DNA of 64,000 bases from Streptomyces dysideae (GTDB lineage: Bacteria > Actinomycetota > Actinomycetes > Streptomycetales > Streptomycetaceae): NCBI RefSeq assembly GCF_001514305.1, contig NZ_KQ949115.1:1-64000 (forward strand), written 5' to 3'. Numbering within the stretch: the first letter of the stretch is position 1; each line of letters begins with the position of its first letter. A program made the translations under genes and the position numbers. Under the pieces are notes generated by a model. That model was not told where the DNA came from, ran no database searches, and saw only the letters and a program-made list of their open reading frames with translations. Of the stretch, positions 22,901 to 30,731 are shown one piece after another.

Positions 22901-24902
22901 GGCCGCAGGCCTCGCGCTGTTCGTCCAGGTAGGAGAGCACGTTGTCGGCCGCCCAGGCATCCAGGCCCGCGGCGAGCAGGCGGAGGCGGGCGTCCTCCTT
23001 GGACAGCGATCCGACCTCGCGCAGGAACGCGCCCACCGCGCGGCCCAGTTCGAGCGGGCGGCCCAGCTGGTCGCCCTTCCAGAAGGGCAGCCTGCCGGGG
23101 ACGCCGGGCGCGGGGGAGACCAGGACGCGGTCACGCGTGATGTCCTCGATGCGCCAGGAGCTGGTGCCGAGCGTGAAGACATCGCCCACACGGGACTCGT
23201 AGACCATCTCCTCGTCGAGCTCGCCGACCCTGCCGCCGCCCTTCTTGGGGTCGGCACCGGCCAGGAACACCCCGAAGAGGCCTCGGTCGGGGATCGTGCC
23301 CCCGGACGTGACGGCGAGGCGCTGGGCGCCGGGGCGGCCGGTGATCGTGCCGGCGACGCGGTCCCAGACCACGCGCGGGCGCAGCTCCGCGAAGGCGTCG
23401 GAGGGGTAGCGGCCGGCGAGCATGTCGAGGACCGCTGTGAAGGCGGAGTCGGGAAGGGAGGCGAAGGGGGCGGCTCGGCGGACGGTCGCGAGGAGGTCGT
23501 CGAGCTGCCAGGTGTCCATCGCCGTCATCGCGACCAGTTGCTGGGCCAGGACGTCCAGCGGGTTGGCGGGGACCTTCAGGGACTCGATCGCGCCGGTGCG
23601 CATACGCTCGGTGACGACCGCTGCCTGGACCAGGTCGCCGCGGTACTTGGGGAAGACCACGCCGGTGGAGACCGCGCCGACCTGGTGGCCCGCGCGGCCC
23701 ACTCGCTGGAGGCCCGACGCTACGGAGGGTGGGGATTCGACCTGGACCACCAGGTCCACCGCACCCATGTCGATGCCCAGTTCGAGGCTGGATGTCGCCA
23801 CGACGGCGGGGAGGCGGCCGGCTTTGAGGTCTTCTTCTACGAGGGCGCGCTGTTCCTTGGACACCGAGCCGTGGTGGGCGCGGGCGATGACCGGCGGGGC
23901 GCCCTGGGCTGCGCCGGAGCCGCCCATGAGTTCTGCGGGGGCGTGGTGTTCGTCGAGCGGTTCGCCGGTGGCTCGTTCGTACGCGATCTCGTTGAGGCGG
24001 TTGCAGAGGCGTTCCGCGAGGCGGCGGGAGTTGGCGAACACGATCGTGGAGCGGTGGGCCTGGACGAGGTCGGTGATCCTCTCTTCGACGTGAGGCCAGA
24101 TCGACGGGCGTTCCGCGCCTTCTGTGCCGTCGGTCACCGGGGAGCCGGCCAGTTCTGCCAGGTCCTCCACCGGGACCACTACCGAGAGGTCGAACTCCTT
24201 GCCCGACTTCGGCTGGACGATCTCCGCCTTGCGGCGGGGGGAGAGATAGCGGGCCACCTCGTCGACCGGGCGGACCGTCGCGGACAGGCCGATGCGGCGG
24301 GCCGGCCTCGGGAGAAGCTCGTCCAGGCGCTCCAGGGAGAGCGCCAGGTGTGCGCCGCGCTTGGTGCCCGCCACCGCGTGGACCTCGTCGAGGATCACCG
24401 TCTCGATGCCGGTCAGCGCGTCGCGGGTGGCCGACGTCAGCATCAGGAACAGGGACTCCGGGGTGGTGATCAGGATGTCCGGGGGGCGGGTGGACAGGGC
24501 GCGGCGCTCGGCGGCGGGGGTGTCGCCGGAGCGGATGCCGACCTTCACCTCGGGTTCGGGCAGGCCCCGGCGGACGGATTCCTGGCGGATGCCGGTGAGG
24601 GGGCTGCGGAGGTTGCGTTCCACGTCGACCGCGAGGGCCTTGAGCGGGGAGACGTACAGGACTCGGCAGCGCTTCCTGGGGTCGGCGGGGGGAGGCGTCG
24701 AGGCGAGCTGGTCGAGGGCGGCCAGGAAGGCGGCCAGGGTCTTGCCCGAGCCGGTGGGGGCGACCACCAGCACGTCCGAGCCCTCTCGGATGGCCTGCCA
24801 CGCGCCCGCCTGGGCCGCGGTGGGCGCGTCGAAGGCCCCCGCGAACCAGCCGCGGGTCGCGGGGGAGAAGCCGTCGAGGGCTCGGTGCGGGTTGCTGACC
24901 AT
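19986..24902 (-). CDS. lhr: Lhr-type ATP-dependent DNA helicase
   Basis: A 1,638-residue superfamily-2 helicase. Walker A VVAPTGSGKT is at about 46-55, the DEVH box at VILDEVHAVAGTKRG, motif III is SATVR, and motifs V/VI include HHGSVSKEQR and QRVGRAGHQVG. The Lhr-specific winged-helix and Lhr-core follow, and the long C-terminal domain typical of full-length bacterial Lhr is present. Mycobacterial Lhr is a 3'-5' helicase that unwinds RNA:DNA hybrids and is induced by DNA damage. ATG 24902 has AGGATGG a few bases upstream. It heads an lhr-nei-SDR transcription unit and is divergent from the damaged araC/azl locus. Confidence 0.88.
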   Translation of the reverse strand: MVSNPHRALDGFSPATRGWFAGAFDAPTAAQAGAWQAIREGSDVLVVAPTGSGKTLAAFLAALDQLASTPPPADPRKRCRVLYVSPLKALAVDVERNLRSPLTGIRQESVRRGLPEPEVKVGIRSGDTPAAERRALSTRPPDILITTPESLFLMLTSATRDALTGIETVILDEVHAVAGTKRGAHLALSLERLDELLPRPARRIGLSATVRPVDEVARYLSPRRKAEIVQPKSGKEFDLSVVVPVEDLAELAGSPVTDGTEGAERPSIWPHVEERITDLVQAHRSTIVFANSRRLAERLCNRLNEIAYERATGEPLDEHHAPAELMGGSGAAQGAPPVIARAHHGSVSKEQRALVEEDLKAGRLPAVVATSSLELGIDMGAVDLVVQVESPPSVASGLQRVGRAGHQVGAVSTGVVFPKYRGDLVQAAVVTERMRTGAIESLKVPANPLDVLAQQLVAMTAMDTWQLDDLLATVRRAAPFASLPDSAFTAVLDMLAGRYPSDAFAELRPRVVWDRVAGTITGRPGAQRLAVTSGGTIPDRGLFGVFLAGADPKKGGGRVGELDEEMVYESRVGDVFTLGTSSWRIEDITRDRVLVSPAPGVPGRLPFWKGDQLGRPLELGRAVGAFLREVGSLSKEDARLRLLAAGLDAWAADNVLSYLDEQREACGHIPDDRTIVVERFRDELGDWRVVVHSPFGAQVHAPWALALGAKLSERYGMDAQVMHADDGIVLRLPDADLMGLDLLDQEPTKAGTEYDADQAPVGATDVVFDKGDVDQLVTDQVGSSALFASRFRECAARALLLPRRNPGKRTPLWQQRQRASQLLQVAGEFGSFPIVLEAVRECLQDVFDVPGLVELMGDLESRKVRLVEVTTPEPSPFARSLLFGYVAQFLYEGDSPLAERRAAALSLDSRLLAELLGQAELRELLDAEVLTELEQELQWLTEDRRVKDAEGVADLLRLLGPLTDAELAERGAEPQWAQELAGARRAIRVRVAGADHWAAIEDAGRLRDALGTALPVGVPEAFMDPVKDPLGDLLARYARTHGPFTSATAAARFGLGVAVTEGALQRLAATGRVVQGEFHPAGIGQEWCDATVLRRLRRRSLAALRHELEPVPPPALAQFLPQWQHIGRGHWLRGIDGLVRAVEQLQGASVPASALEKLVLPSRVANYTPAMLDELTSAGEVVWAGAGALPGKDGWVSLYVADAAPLLLPPPHPLEVTALHQSVLDALSGGYGLFFRQIADQIRATTHPDVTDPQLADAVWDLAWSGRLTNDTLAPMRSLLGSGRTAGSTAHRAKRTVPRGRYGSLTAAARPASRTGPPTVAGRWSLLQERDPDPTVRAHALARTLLDRHGVVTRGAVSAEGVEGGFSATYRILSAFEDSGQARRGYVVEGLGAAQFAMDGAVDRLRAVANARDRGDALPGNPDDFSASADFGPFGSASPDDPTSLGTTPRWDGFEDDFPDVDDTKFDFPPPATPAPGDYISPRDHATPTTGGRQNSRAFAPHRTRPAPDTRAVVLAAADPANAYGAALPWPEPPTGAGHKPGRKAGSLVVLVDGELTLYMERGGKTLLAWPAAPDATPTDDPRLPTAAEALAAAARAGSLGTVTVERVNGASALTSPIGTLLEGAGFIATPRGLRLRA

Positions 24903-25025
24903 GGGTCCATCCTGCACCCGGGCACTGACAATGAGGCTGAGCTGGGGAGACGTCCTGCGGGATGCCTGCGGCGGCCTGTGCGGGGGGCACCGGGCTGTCG
25001 CTTCGCTGTGCCGGACAATGGGGGC

Positions 25026-25420
25026 ATGACAGGGTCCGGTGAGGTGGCGCGGCACTGGCGGTACGGGGAGTTGCCCGGTGTCGATCTGCTGCGGGCCCGG
25101 TATGTCCGGAAAGCGTTTGTGCGGCATACACATGAGAACTTCGTCATCGCCGCCATCGCTGACGGGGTTGAGGTTTTTCATCATCGGGGTGCTGATCAGT
25201 ACGCGGGGGCCGGAGCGCTGGCGCTGGTCAATCCTGATACGGCGCATACGGGGCGGGCCGGGGGCCCCGAGGGGTGGCGGTGGCGGTACGGGGCCTTGTA
25301 TCCGGCGCCGGAGGTGGTTGCCGAGATCGCGGCCGAGACCACCTCGATTCGAGGGACGCCGGCGTTTGTCCGGCCGGTGCTTGATGATCCGTATGCCGCC
25401 GGCCTGCTCTTGGCTGTTAT
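25026..25420 (+). pseudogene. AraC-family regulator, N-terminal half only
   Basis: About 131 codons encode the AraC-type cupin sensor domain (RARYVRKAFVRHTHENFVIA, then VNPDTAHTG and WRWRYGALYPAPEVVAEIA). Homology stops at AAGLLLAV, near 25412. The two helix-turn-helix motifs that normally follow are absent. The frame instead runs into azlD sequence read in the wrong frame, ending at a stop at 25655. This is the left side of a deletion junction. The remaining protein could not bind DNA in the AraC manner. Confidence 0.75.
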
Positions 25421-25684
25421 GCCGTCAAGTTGGCGGGGCTGCTCGTGCCCTCGGGCGTCCTTGAGCGGCCTCTCGTCAGGCGGCTGGCCGCCTTGCTGCC
25501 GGTCGCCCTTCTTGCCGCGCTCACGGCTCAGCAGGCCTTTGCCGACGGGCGCGCGCTGGTACTGGACGCCAGGGCCGCGGGGCTTGCCGCTGCCGCCGTG
25601 GCGCTGGTGCTGCGCGCGCCCTTCCTGCTCGTCGTCGCGGCGGCCGTGGTGGTGACCGCGGGGGTGCGGGCCCTGGGCGGGTGA
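25412..25684 (+). pseudogene. AzlD-like branched-chain amino acid exporter subunit, 5' truncated
   Basis: From base 25412 the second frame reads GCYAVKLAGLLVPSGV and continues through hydrophobic segments to VTAGVRALGG at 25684. This is the AzlD small subunit minus roughly its first 10-12 residues. In other Streptomyces the order is araC-azlC-azlD (recalled). Here the araC C-terminus, all of azlC and the azlD start are gone, and the join is out of frame. A GTG or ATG inside (e.g. 25430) could in principle start a shorter peptide, but without AzlC no exporter is expected. Confidence 0.7.
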
Positions 25685-25690
25685 GACGGG

Positions 25691-26665
25691 TCAGCCGATG
25701 GGGCGGCCGTACGCCCTGAGGGTGTGCAGGGCCTCGATCGTCACCATGGGGCGTGCCTCCAGGGCCGTGGTCGGCGCCCACTGGCGCTGGGGGTACCACC
25801 CACGCGTCAAGCAGTGGGGGAGGATCGGCCAGCCGCCGTCCTCCTGCTGCTCGGCTGTCAGGAAGTCCAGGGAGCGCTCCATCTCCTCGTCCGTGAACCA
25901 GGTGCGCGCCAAGGAGTGCGGTGTCCTCGCGTAGTCGTGCGGGAAGTGGTGCTCACCGGGGGCGTAGCCGGGGGCGACGGGGTACGCGTCGAGATTGTCC
26001 GGGTCCAGGACCGCCAGGCGGTGTTCGCGTACCAGGCGGCCGAGGCGGTCGGCGGCCGCCTCCGCACGCGGGCGGTCGGGAACCGAGTCCAGGAAGGCCA
26101 CGGCGGCCTCCAGCTCGTACGGGTGGGACTTCTCCAGGGACTCGACCGCCTGCCAGCAGAAGTCCGTGGCCCGGAACAGCCAGGCGTGCCACACCTCGTT
26201 GCGGTGCAGCAGGCCCACCACCGGCCCGGTGGCCAGGAGTTCGCTGGGCGGGTCGTCCACGATCGGCATGAAGGGCGCCGCCGGGTAGCCGCGCTGACTG
26301 GGATGGATCGCCGGCAGGGCACCGTCCGGGGTGGAGACCGAGGTGAGGTAACGGCATACGCGCTCCACACGCTGTCCGCCGCAGCGCCCGATGGAGTCCA
26401 GGACGGTCAGTGCGTGACCGGTGTGCAGGGGTTGGCTGACCGGGCCGCGCAGATCGGGTTCCAGTGCGTGCCCGTACCCGCCGTCTTCGTTGCGGTAGGC
26501 GTCCAGCGCGGTCTCCACCGGGTCGGCGCCGCCGTTCAGGAAGTGGTGCGCGAACAGGCGCTGCTCCAGCACGCGCGCGGTGAGCCAGACGAACTGCTCG
26601 GCGCGGAACAGCGGGGAGTGCGCCGGGGGCGTCGGGGGGAGTGGGGAAGCTCCTGTTTCGGCCAT
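25691..26665 (-). CDS. Prenyltransferase/terpene-cyclase-like alpha-toroid protein
   Basis: A 324-residue protein with repeats of the squalene-cyclase/prenyltransferase alpha-alpha toroid, e.g. YRNEDGGYGHALEPDL near the N-terminus and AEQQEDGGWPI near the C-terminus (QxDGGW type). No DXDD protonation motif of squalene-hopene cyclases is seen, so catalysis is uncertain. No signal peptide is present. It is divergent from the DUF3046 gene by 80 bp. Homologues are often annotated only as hypothetical or prenyltransferase. Confidence 0.65.
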   Translation of the reverse strand: MAETGASPLPPTPPAHSPLFRAEQFVWLTARVLEQRLFAHHFLNGGADPVETALDAYRNEDGGYGHALEPDLRGPVSQPLHTGHALTVLDSIGRCGGQRVERVCRYLTSVSTPDGALPAIHPSQRGYPAAPFMPIVDDPPSELLATGPVVGLLHRNEVWHAWLFRATDFCWQAVESLEKSHPYELEAAVAFLDSVPDRPRAEAAADRLGRLVREHRLAVLDPDNLDAYPVAPGYAPGEHHFPHDYARTPHSLARTWFTDEEMERSLDFLTAEQQEDGGWPILPHCLTRGWYPQRQWAPTTALEARPMVTIEALHTLRAYGRPIG

Positions 26666-26745
26666 GCGTCAGACCGTAGGACGGAAAGCGGTCTCGGTAA
26701 GCGGTCCCGGCCAAGGCCCACCCTCAGGGGCGGGATACTGGTGTC

Positions 26746-26940
26746 ATGCGGTTGACGGTCTTCTGGGAGCGGATGACGGATCACTTCGGTCCGGGGTACG
26801 CCGACACGTTCGCGCGCGATCACGTGATGGCGCAGCTCGGCGGGCGCACGGTGCACGAGGCGCTGGACGCCGGCTGGGCGGCCAAGGACGTGTGGCGGGT
26901 GGTCTGCACGGAGATGAACGTTCCCGGGGAAAAGCGCTGA
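26746..26940 (+). CDS. DUF3046 family protein
   Basis: A 64-residue protein (MRLTVFWERMTDHFGPGYAD) of the actinobacterial DUF3046 family. It is commonly found just upstream of recA, as here, where an AI-2E family gene intervenes. It is small, soluble and of unknown function. The dense cluster of conserved residues (RVVCTEMNVP) supports a real gene despite its size. Confidence 0.82.
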   Translation: MRLTVFWERMTDHFGPGYADTFARDHVMAQLGGRTVHEALDAGWAAKDVWRVVCTEMNVPGEKR

Positions 26941-27000
26941 TCGGTCACGAAGATCGAGGGACGTCAGCCGATTGTCGGCGGCGTGGGTGAGACTTGGTCC

Positions 27001-28272
27001 GTGGCACGCACTGACGAGACCGGGCAGCCCGCCCAGGACGCATCCCCGTTCGGCACGACGCCGCCCATCCCGCCATCGCCGGACGGCGCCGCCCGGCCGA
27101 GCGCCCGCATGCCGCGTTGGCTGCCGCGCGCCATGGTGTTCGCGCTGGCGCTCGTCGGCGTTTTCCAGCTCGGCAGCTGGGCCTTTCACCAGCTCACCGG
27201 GCTGCTGATCAACATCCTCATCGCGTTCTTCCTGGCCCTGGCCATCGAGCCCGCGGTGAGCTGGATGGCCGCGCGCGGCATGCGCCGGGGGCTGGCCACG
27301 GGGCTTGTGTTCCTCGCCGTGATCGTCGTGTCCGCGGGGTTCGTCACGCTGATGGGCTCGATGCTCGCGAACCAGATCATCAAGATCGTCGAGGACTTCC
27401 CGGCCTACCTCGACTCCGTCATCCACTGGATCAACACCCACTTCCACACCGAGCTGCGCCGCGTGGACGTCCAGGAGGGCCTGCTCCGCTCCGACTGGCT
27501 GCGCAACTACGTGCAGAACAGCGCCACCGGCGTCCTCGACGTGTCCGCCCAGGTCCTCGGCGGCCTCTTCCAGCTGCTGACGATCACGCTGTTCTCGTTC
27601 TACTTCGCCGCCGACGGCCCCCGGCTGCGCCGCGCGCTGTGCTCCGTACTGCCGCCCGCCAGGCAGGCCGAGGTGCTGCGCGCGTGGGAGATCGCCGTGA
27701 ACAAGACCGGCGGGTATCTGTACTCGCGCGGCCTGATGGCGCTGATCTCCGGCATAGCCCACTACATCCTGCTGGAATTCCTGAACGTGCCGTACGCGCC
27801 CGTGCTCGCCGTGTGGGTCGGTCTGGTGTCGCAGTTCATCCCCAGCATCGGCACGTATCTCGCGGGCGCCCTGCCCATGCTGATCGCCTTCACGGTCGAT
27901 CCCTGGTACGCGCTGTGGGTGCTGGCCTTCGTCGTGGTCTACCAGCAGTTCGAGAACTACGTGCTGCAGCCCAAGCTGACCGCGAAGACCGTCGACATCC
28001 ATCCCGCGGTCGCCTTCGGCTCGGTCATCGCGGGCACCGCCCTCCTGGGCGCGGTCGGCGCGCTGATCGCCATCCCGGCGGTCGCCACGCTGCAGGCGTT
28101 CCTGGGTGCGTACGTGAAGCGGTACGACGTGACGGACGACCCCCGGGTGCACGGGCACCGGGGCGCGGGACCAGGGGGCGGACTGGTCACGCGCGCGCGT
28201 GCGCTGTGGGCCCGGCGGCCGGAATCCCCGGTGTCGGTGGACGCAGGAGGGGCCGGGGAGGGCTCCTCCTGA
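27001..28272 (+). CDS. AI-2E family (PerM-like) membrane transporter
   Basis: A 423-residue polytopic membrane protein of the AI-2E exporter/PerM family (formerly UPF0118), with about eight membrane segments between residues 42 and 365. Family-typical stretches include FYFAADGPRLRRAL, ISGIAHYILLEFLNVPYAPV and YQQFENYVLQPKLT. The family exports small molecules or ions; the substrate here cannot be deduced. The start is uncertain: GTG 27001 has GGGTGAGA upstream, and GTG 26983 is in frame. It is followed by the recA promoter region. Confidence 0.8.
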   Translation: MARTDETGQPAQDASPFGTTPPIPPSPDGAARPSARMPRWLPRAMVFALALVGVFQLGSWAFHQLTGLLINILIAFFLALAIEPAVSWMAARGMRRGLATGLVFLAVIVVSAGFVTLMGSMLANQIIKIVEDFPAYLDSVIHWINTHFHTELRRVDVQEGLLRSDWLRNYVQNSATGVLDVSAQVLGGLFQLLTITLFSFYFAADGPRLRRALCSVLPPARQAEVLRAWEIAVNKTGGYLYSRGLMALISGIAHYILLEFLNVPYAPVLAVWVGLVSQFIPSIGTYLAGALPMLIAFTVDPWYALWVLAFVVVYQQFENYVLQPKLTAKTVDIHPAVAFGSVIAGTALLGAVGALIAIPAVATLQAFLGAYVKRYDVTDDPRVHGHRGAGPGGGLVTRARALWARRPESPVSVDAGGAGEGSS

Positions 28273-28321
28273 GGGGCGTCGCCGGGCCGCGGACGTAGTG
28301 TCGGAGTGCCGCGTGGTGCGC

Positions 28322-28351
28322 TTGACACGAAAATCGAACATCCATTCTTAT
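28322..28351 (+). promoter_or_regulatory. recA promoter with embedded LexA (SOS) box
   Basis: TTGACA (28322-28327) and TCTTAT (28346-28351) form a -35/-10 pair 18 bp apart. Between and overlapping them is GAAC-atcc-ATTC (28336-28347), a near-match to the gram-positive SOS box GAAC-N4-GTTC. The same GAACATCCATTC arrangement is reported for other Streptomyces recA genes (recalled). LexA bound here would block RNA polymerase until DNA damage activates RecA. Confidence 0.78.
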
Positions 28352-28511
28352 GGAAGCTCCGGTGAGGTTCTCGGCGGGCGGTTCGTCATGGTTTTGACGG
28401 AGAAGTGCCCGAGTTATCCACAGGCCGGACGGGCGTCGGGGCGCATTGTCAGTGGCAGGCGTTAGCGTCTTTGACGTGAAGCGATCGACTCAAGCAAATC
28501 GGGTGGAACCC

Positions 28512-30728
28512 ATGGCAGGAACCGACCGCGAGAAGGCCCTGGATGCCGCACTCGCACAGATTGAACGGCAGTTCGGCAAAGGCGCGGTCATGCGCATGGG
28601 CGAGCGGCCGAACGAGCCCATCGAGGTCATCCCGACCGGGTCGACCGCGCTCGACGTGGCCCTCGGCGTAGGCGGCCTGCCGCGCGGCCGCGTGGTGGAG
28701 GTCTACGGCCCGGAGTCCTCCGGTAAGACAACCCTGACCCTGCACGCGGTGGCGAACGCACAGAAGGCCGGCGGCCAGGTCGCGTTCGTGGACGCGGAGC
28801 ACGCTCTCGACCCCGAGTACGCGAAGAAGCTCGGCGTCGACATCGACAACCTCATCCTCTCCCAGCCCGACAACGGCGAGCAGGCCCTGGAGATCGTGGA
28901 CATGCTGGTCCGCTCCGGCGCCCTCGACCTCATCGTCATCGACTCCGTCGCCGCGCTCGTCCCGCGTGCGGAGATCGAGGGCGAGATGGGTGACAGCCAC
29001 GTCGGTCTGCAGGCCCGTCTGATGAGCCAGGCCCTGCGGAAGATCACCAGTGCGCTCAACCAGTCCAAGACCACGGCGATCTTCATCAACCAGCTGCGCG
29101 AGAAGATCGGCGTGATGTTCGGGTGCTTCAACTACTCGACTCGGGTCACGCTCGCCGACGGCACGCAGGAGAAGATCGGCAAGATCGTCAACCAGCGGAT
29201 GGACGTGGAGGTCCTCTCCTACGATCCTGACACCGACAAGATCGTCCCCCGACGCGTCACCAACTGGTTCGACAACGGGAACGCCGAGCGGTTTCTGCAG
29301 TTCACCGTGGCCAAGTCCGGAAAGAACGGCAAGGCGCAGTTCGCCGCGACGGAGAACCACTTGATCCGCACACCAGGAGGCTGGCGTGAGGCGGGTGAGC
29401 TGATCGCCGGAGACCGTGTGCTGATCAGTGAGAAGAAGGCACTGAGCGGGCAACAGGAGCAGGTCGTCCTCGGGGCGCTGATGGGCGACGGCAGCCTTTC
29501 CCCGAATAGGAGGGGCCGCACCGGCGTCCGCTTCCGCATGGGTCATGGTGTCAAGCAGACCGAGTACCTGGACTGGAAGGTCTCGTTGCTCGGGAACATC
29601 GGATGCTCTCGCACCCAGAACGAGAAAGGCGCGGTCTTCGCGGACTTCTCTCCGCTTCCAGAGCTGGACGAGCTGAGGGAAGTCGTCTACTTCGGCGGAG
29701 ACAAGAAGCACGTCACCTGGGAGCACCTCAAGGCGCTGACTCCACTGGCCCTGGCCGTCTGGTACATGGACGACGGCTGCTTCACGGTGCGCTCCCAGGG
29801 ACTTCAGGAGCGTACGGAAGGCGGCTCGGGCCGGATCGAGATCTGTGTCGAGGCCATGAGCGAAGGCTCACGGGAGCGCATCGTCGACTACCTGCGAGAC
29901 ACGCATGGCCTCGACGTGCGACTTCGGCTCGCAGGTGAGCGGCAGATGGCGGTGTTGCAGTTCAGCACGGAGTCGTCGGCGCGTTTCCAGGAGATGGTGG
30001 CTCCCTTCGTGCACCCCTCCATGGAGTACAAGCTCCTTCCGCGCTTCCGAGGCCGATTCGGTGTCGAGCCGGAGTTCATCGAGGAGACTCAGCGCCTGGT
30101 GGCCTCGAAGATCCTCGACATCCACATCAAGCCGCCGACGCGTTCCATGAAGAAGTTCGACATCGAGGTCGAAGGCACGCACAACTACTTCGTGGACGGC
30201 GTCATGGTGCACAACAGCCCGGAGACCACGACCGGTGGCCGGGCGCTGAAGTTCTACGCCTCGGTGCGACTCGACATCCGACGTATCGAGACGCTGAAGG
30301 ACGGCACCGACGCGGTCGGCAACCGCACCCGCGTCAAGGTCGTCAAGAACAAGGTCGCGCCGCCCTTCAAGCAGGCCGAGTTCGACATCCTCTACGGGCA
30401 CGGCATCAGCCGCGAGGGCGGCCTGATCGACATGGGCGTGGAGCACGGCTTCGTCCGCAAGGCCGGCGCCTGGTACACGTACGAGGGCGACCAGCTCGGC
30501 CAGGGCAAGGAGAACGCGCGCAACTTCCTGAAGGACAACCCCGACCTGGCCAACGAGATCGAGAAGAAGATCAAGGAGAAGCTGGGAGTCGGCGTGCGGC
30601 CGCAGGACGCGGCTGCCGAGCCGGGCGTGGACGCCGCGGGCTCCGCCACGGGCGACGCCGCGAAGGCGGTGCCGGCTCCGGTGGCGGCCAAGGGAGCCAA
30701 GGCCAAGGCCCCGGCAACCAAGAGCTGA
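28512..30728 (+). CDS. recA: RecA recombinase precursor, interrupted by an in-frame intein
   Basis: The precursor has 738 residues. Removing the 364-residue intein gives a 374-residue RecA, the normal Streptomyces size. The N-extein (204 residues) carries Walker A GPESSGKTT (about 66-74) and the LIVIDSVAALVPRAEIEGEM segment. The C-extein resumes at SPETTTGGRALKFYASVRLD, so the insertion splits the start of DNA-binding loop L2 at MFG|SPE. RecA without splicing would be inactive, so protein splicing must be efficient for repair and the SOS response. ATG 28512 is preceded by GGGTGGAACCC. The Lys/Ala-rich C-terminal tail is typical. Transcription is from the LexA-boxed promoter, and recX follows after 3 nt. 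Confidence 0.95.
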   Translation: MAGTDREKALDAALAQIERQFGKGAVMRMGERPNEPIEVIPTGSTALDVALGVGGLPRGRVVEVYGPESSGKTTLTLHAVANAQKAGGQVAFVDAEHALDPEYAKKLGVDIDNLILSQPDNGEQALEIVDMLVRSGALDLIVIDSVAALVPRAEIEGEMGDSHVGLQARLMSQALRKITSALNQSKTTAIFINQLREKIGVMFGCFNYSTRVTLADGTQEKIGKIVNQRMDVEVLSYDPDTDKIVPRRVTNWFDNGNAERFLQFTVAKSGKNGKAQFAATENHLIRTPGGWREAGELIAGDRVLISEKKALSGQQEQVVLGALMGDGSLSPNRRGRTGVRFRMGHGVKQTEYLDWKVSLLGNIGCSRTQNEKGAVFADFSPLPELDELREVVYFGGDKKHVTWEHLKALTPLALAVWYMDDGCFTVRSQGLQERTEGGSGRIEICVEAMSEGSRERIVDYLRDTHGLDVRLRLAGERQMAVLQFSTESSARFQEMVAPFVHPSMEYKLLPRFRGRFGVEPEFIEETQRLVASKILDIHIKPPTRSMKKFDIEVEGTHNYFVDGVMVHNSPETTTGGRALKFYASVRLDIRRIETLKDGTDAVGNRTRVKVVKNKVAPPFKQAEFDILYGHGISREGGLIDMGVEHGFVRKAGAWYTYEGDQLGQGKENARNFLKDNPDLANEIEKKIKEKLGVGVRPQDAAAEPGVDAAGSATGDAAKAVPAPVAAKGAKAKAPATKS
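29124..30215 (+). mobile_element. RecA intein with LAGLIDADG (DOD) homing endonuclease motifs
   Basis: 364 residues in frame, from Cys1 (CFNYSTRVTLADG) to Asn364. Splicing blocks are complete: nucleophile Cys1; block B ATENHLIRTPGGW with His79; block F/G FDIEVEGTHNYFVDGVMVHN ending His363-Asn364; and a Ser at extein +1. Two dodecapeptide endonuclease motifs remain, VVLGALMGDGSL (Asp122) and LALAVWYMDDGCF (Asp216/217), so it may still home. The insertion point and sequence closely resemble the Mycobacterium leprae RecA intein as I remember it, and differ from the M. tuberculosis site. Third positions look less G/C-rich than in the flanking recA, which suggests horizontal entry. Confidence 0.93.
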
Positions 30729-30731
30729 CCC

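Noticed and set aside
22734..25025. Upstream extension of the AraC-like frame antisense to lhr
   Set aside because: Only the part from ATG 25026 has homology; the rest is shadow of the lhr helicase gene.
29124..30215. Reading the recA interruption as an insertion sequence or a separate endonuclease gene
   Set aside because: It is in frame, begins with Cys, ends with His-Asn before Ser, and has all intein blocks. There is no transposase or terminal repeat.
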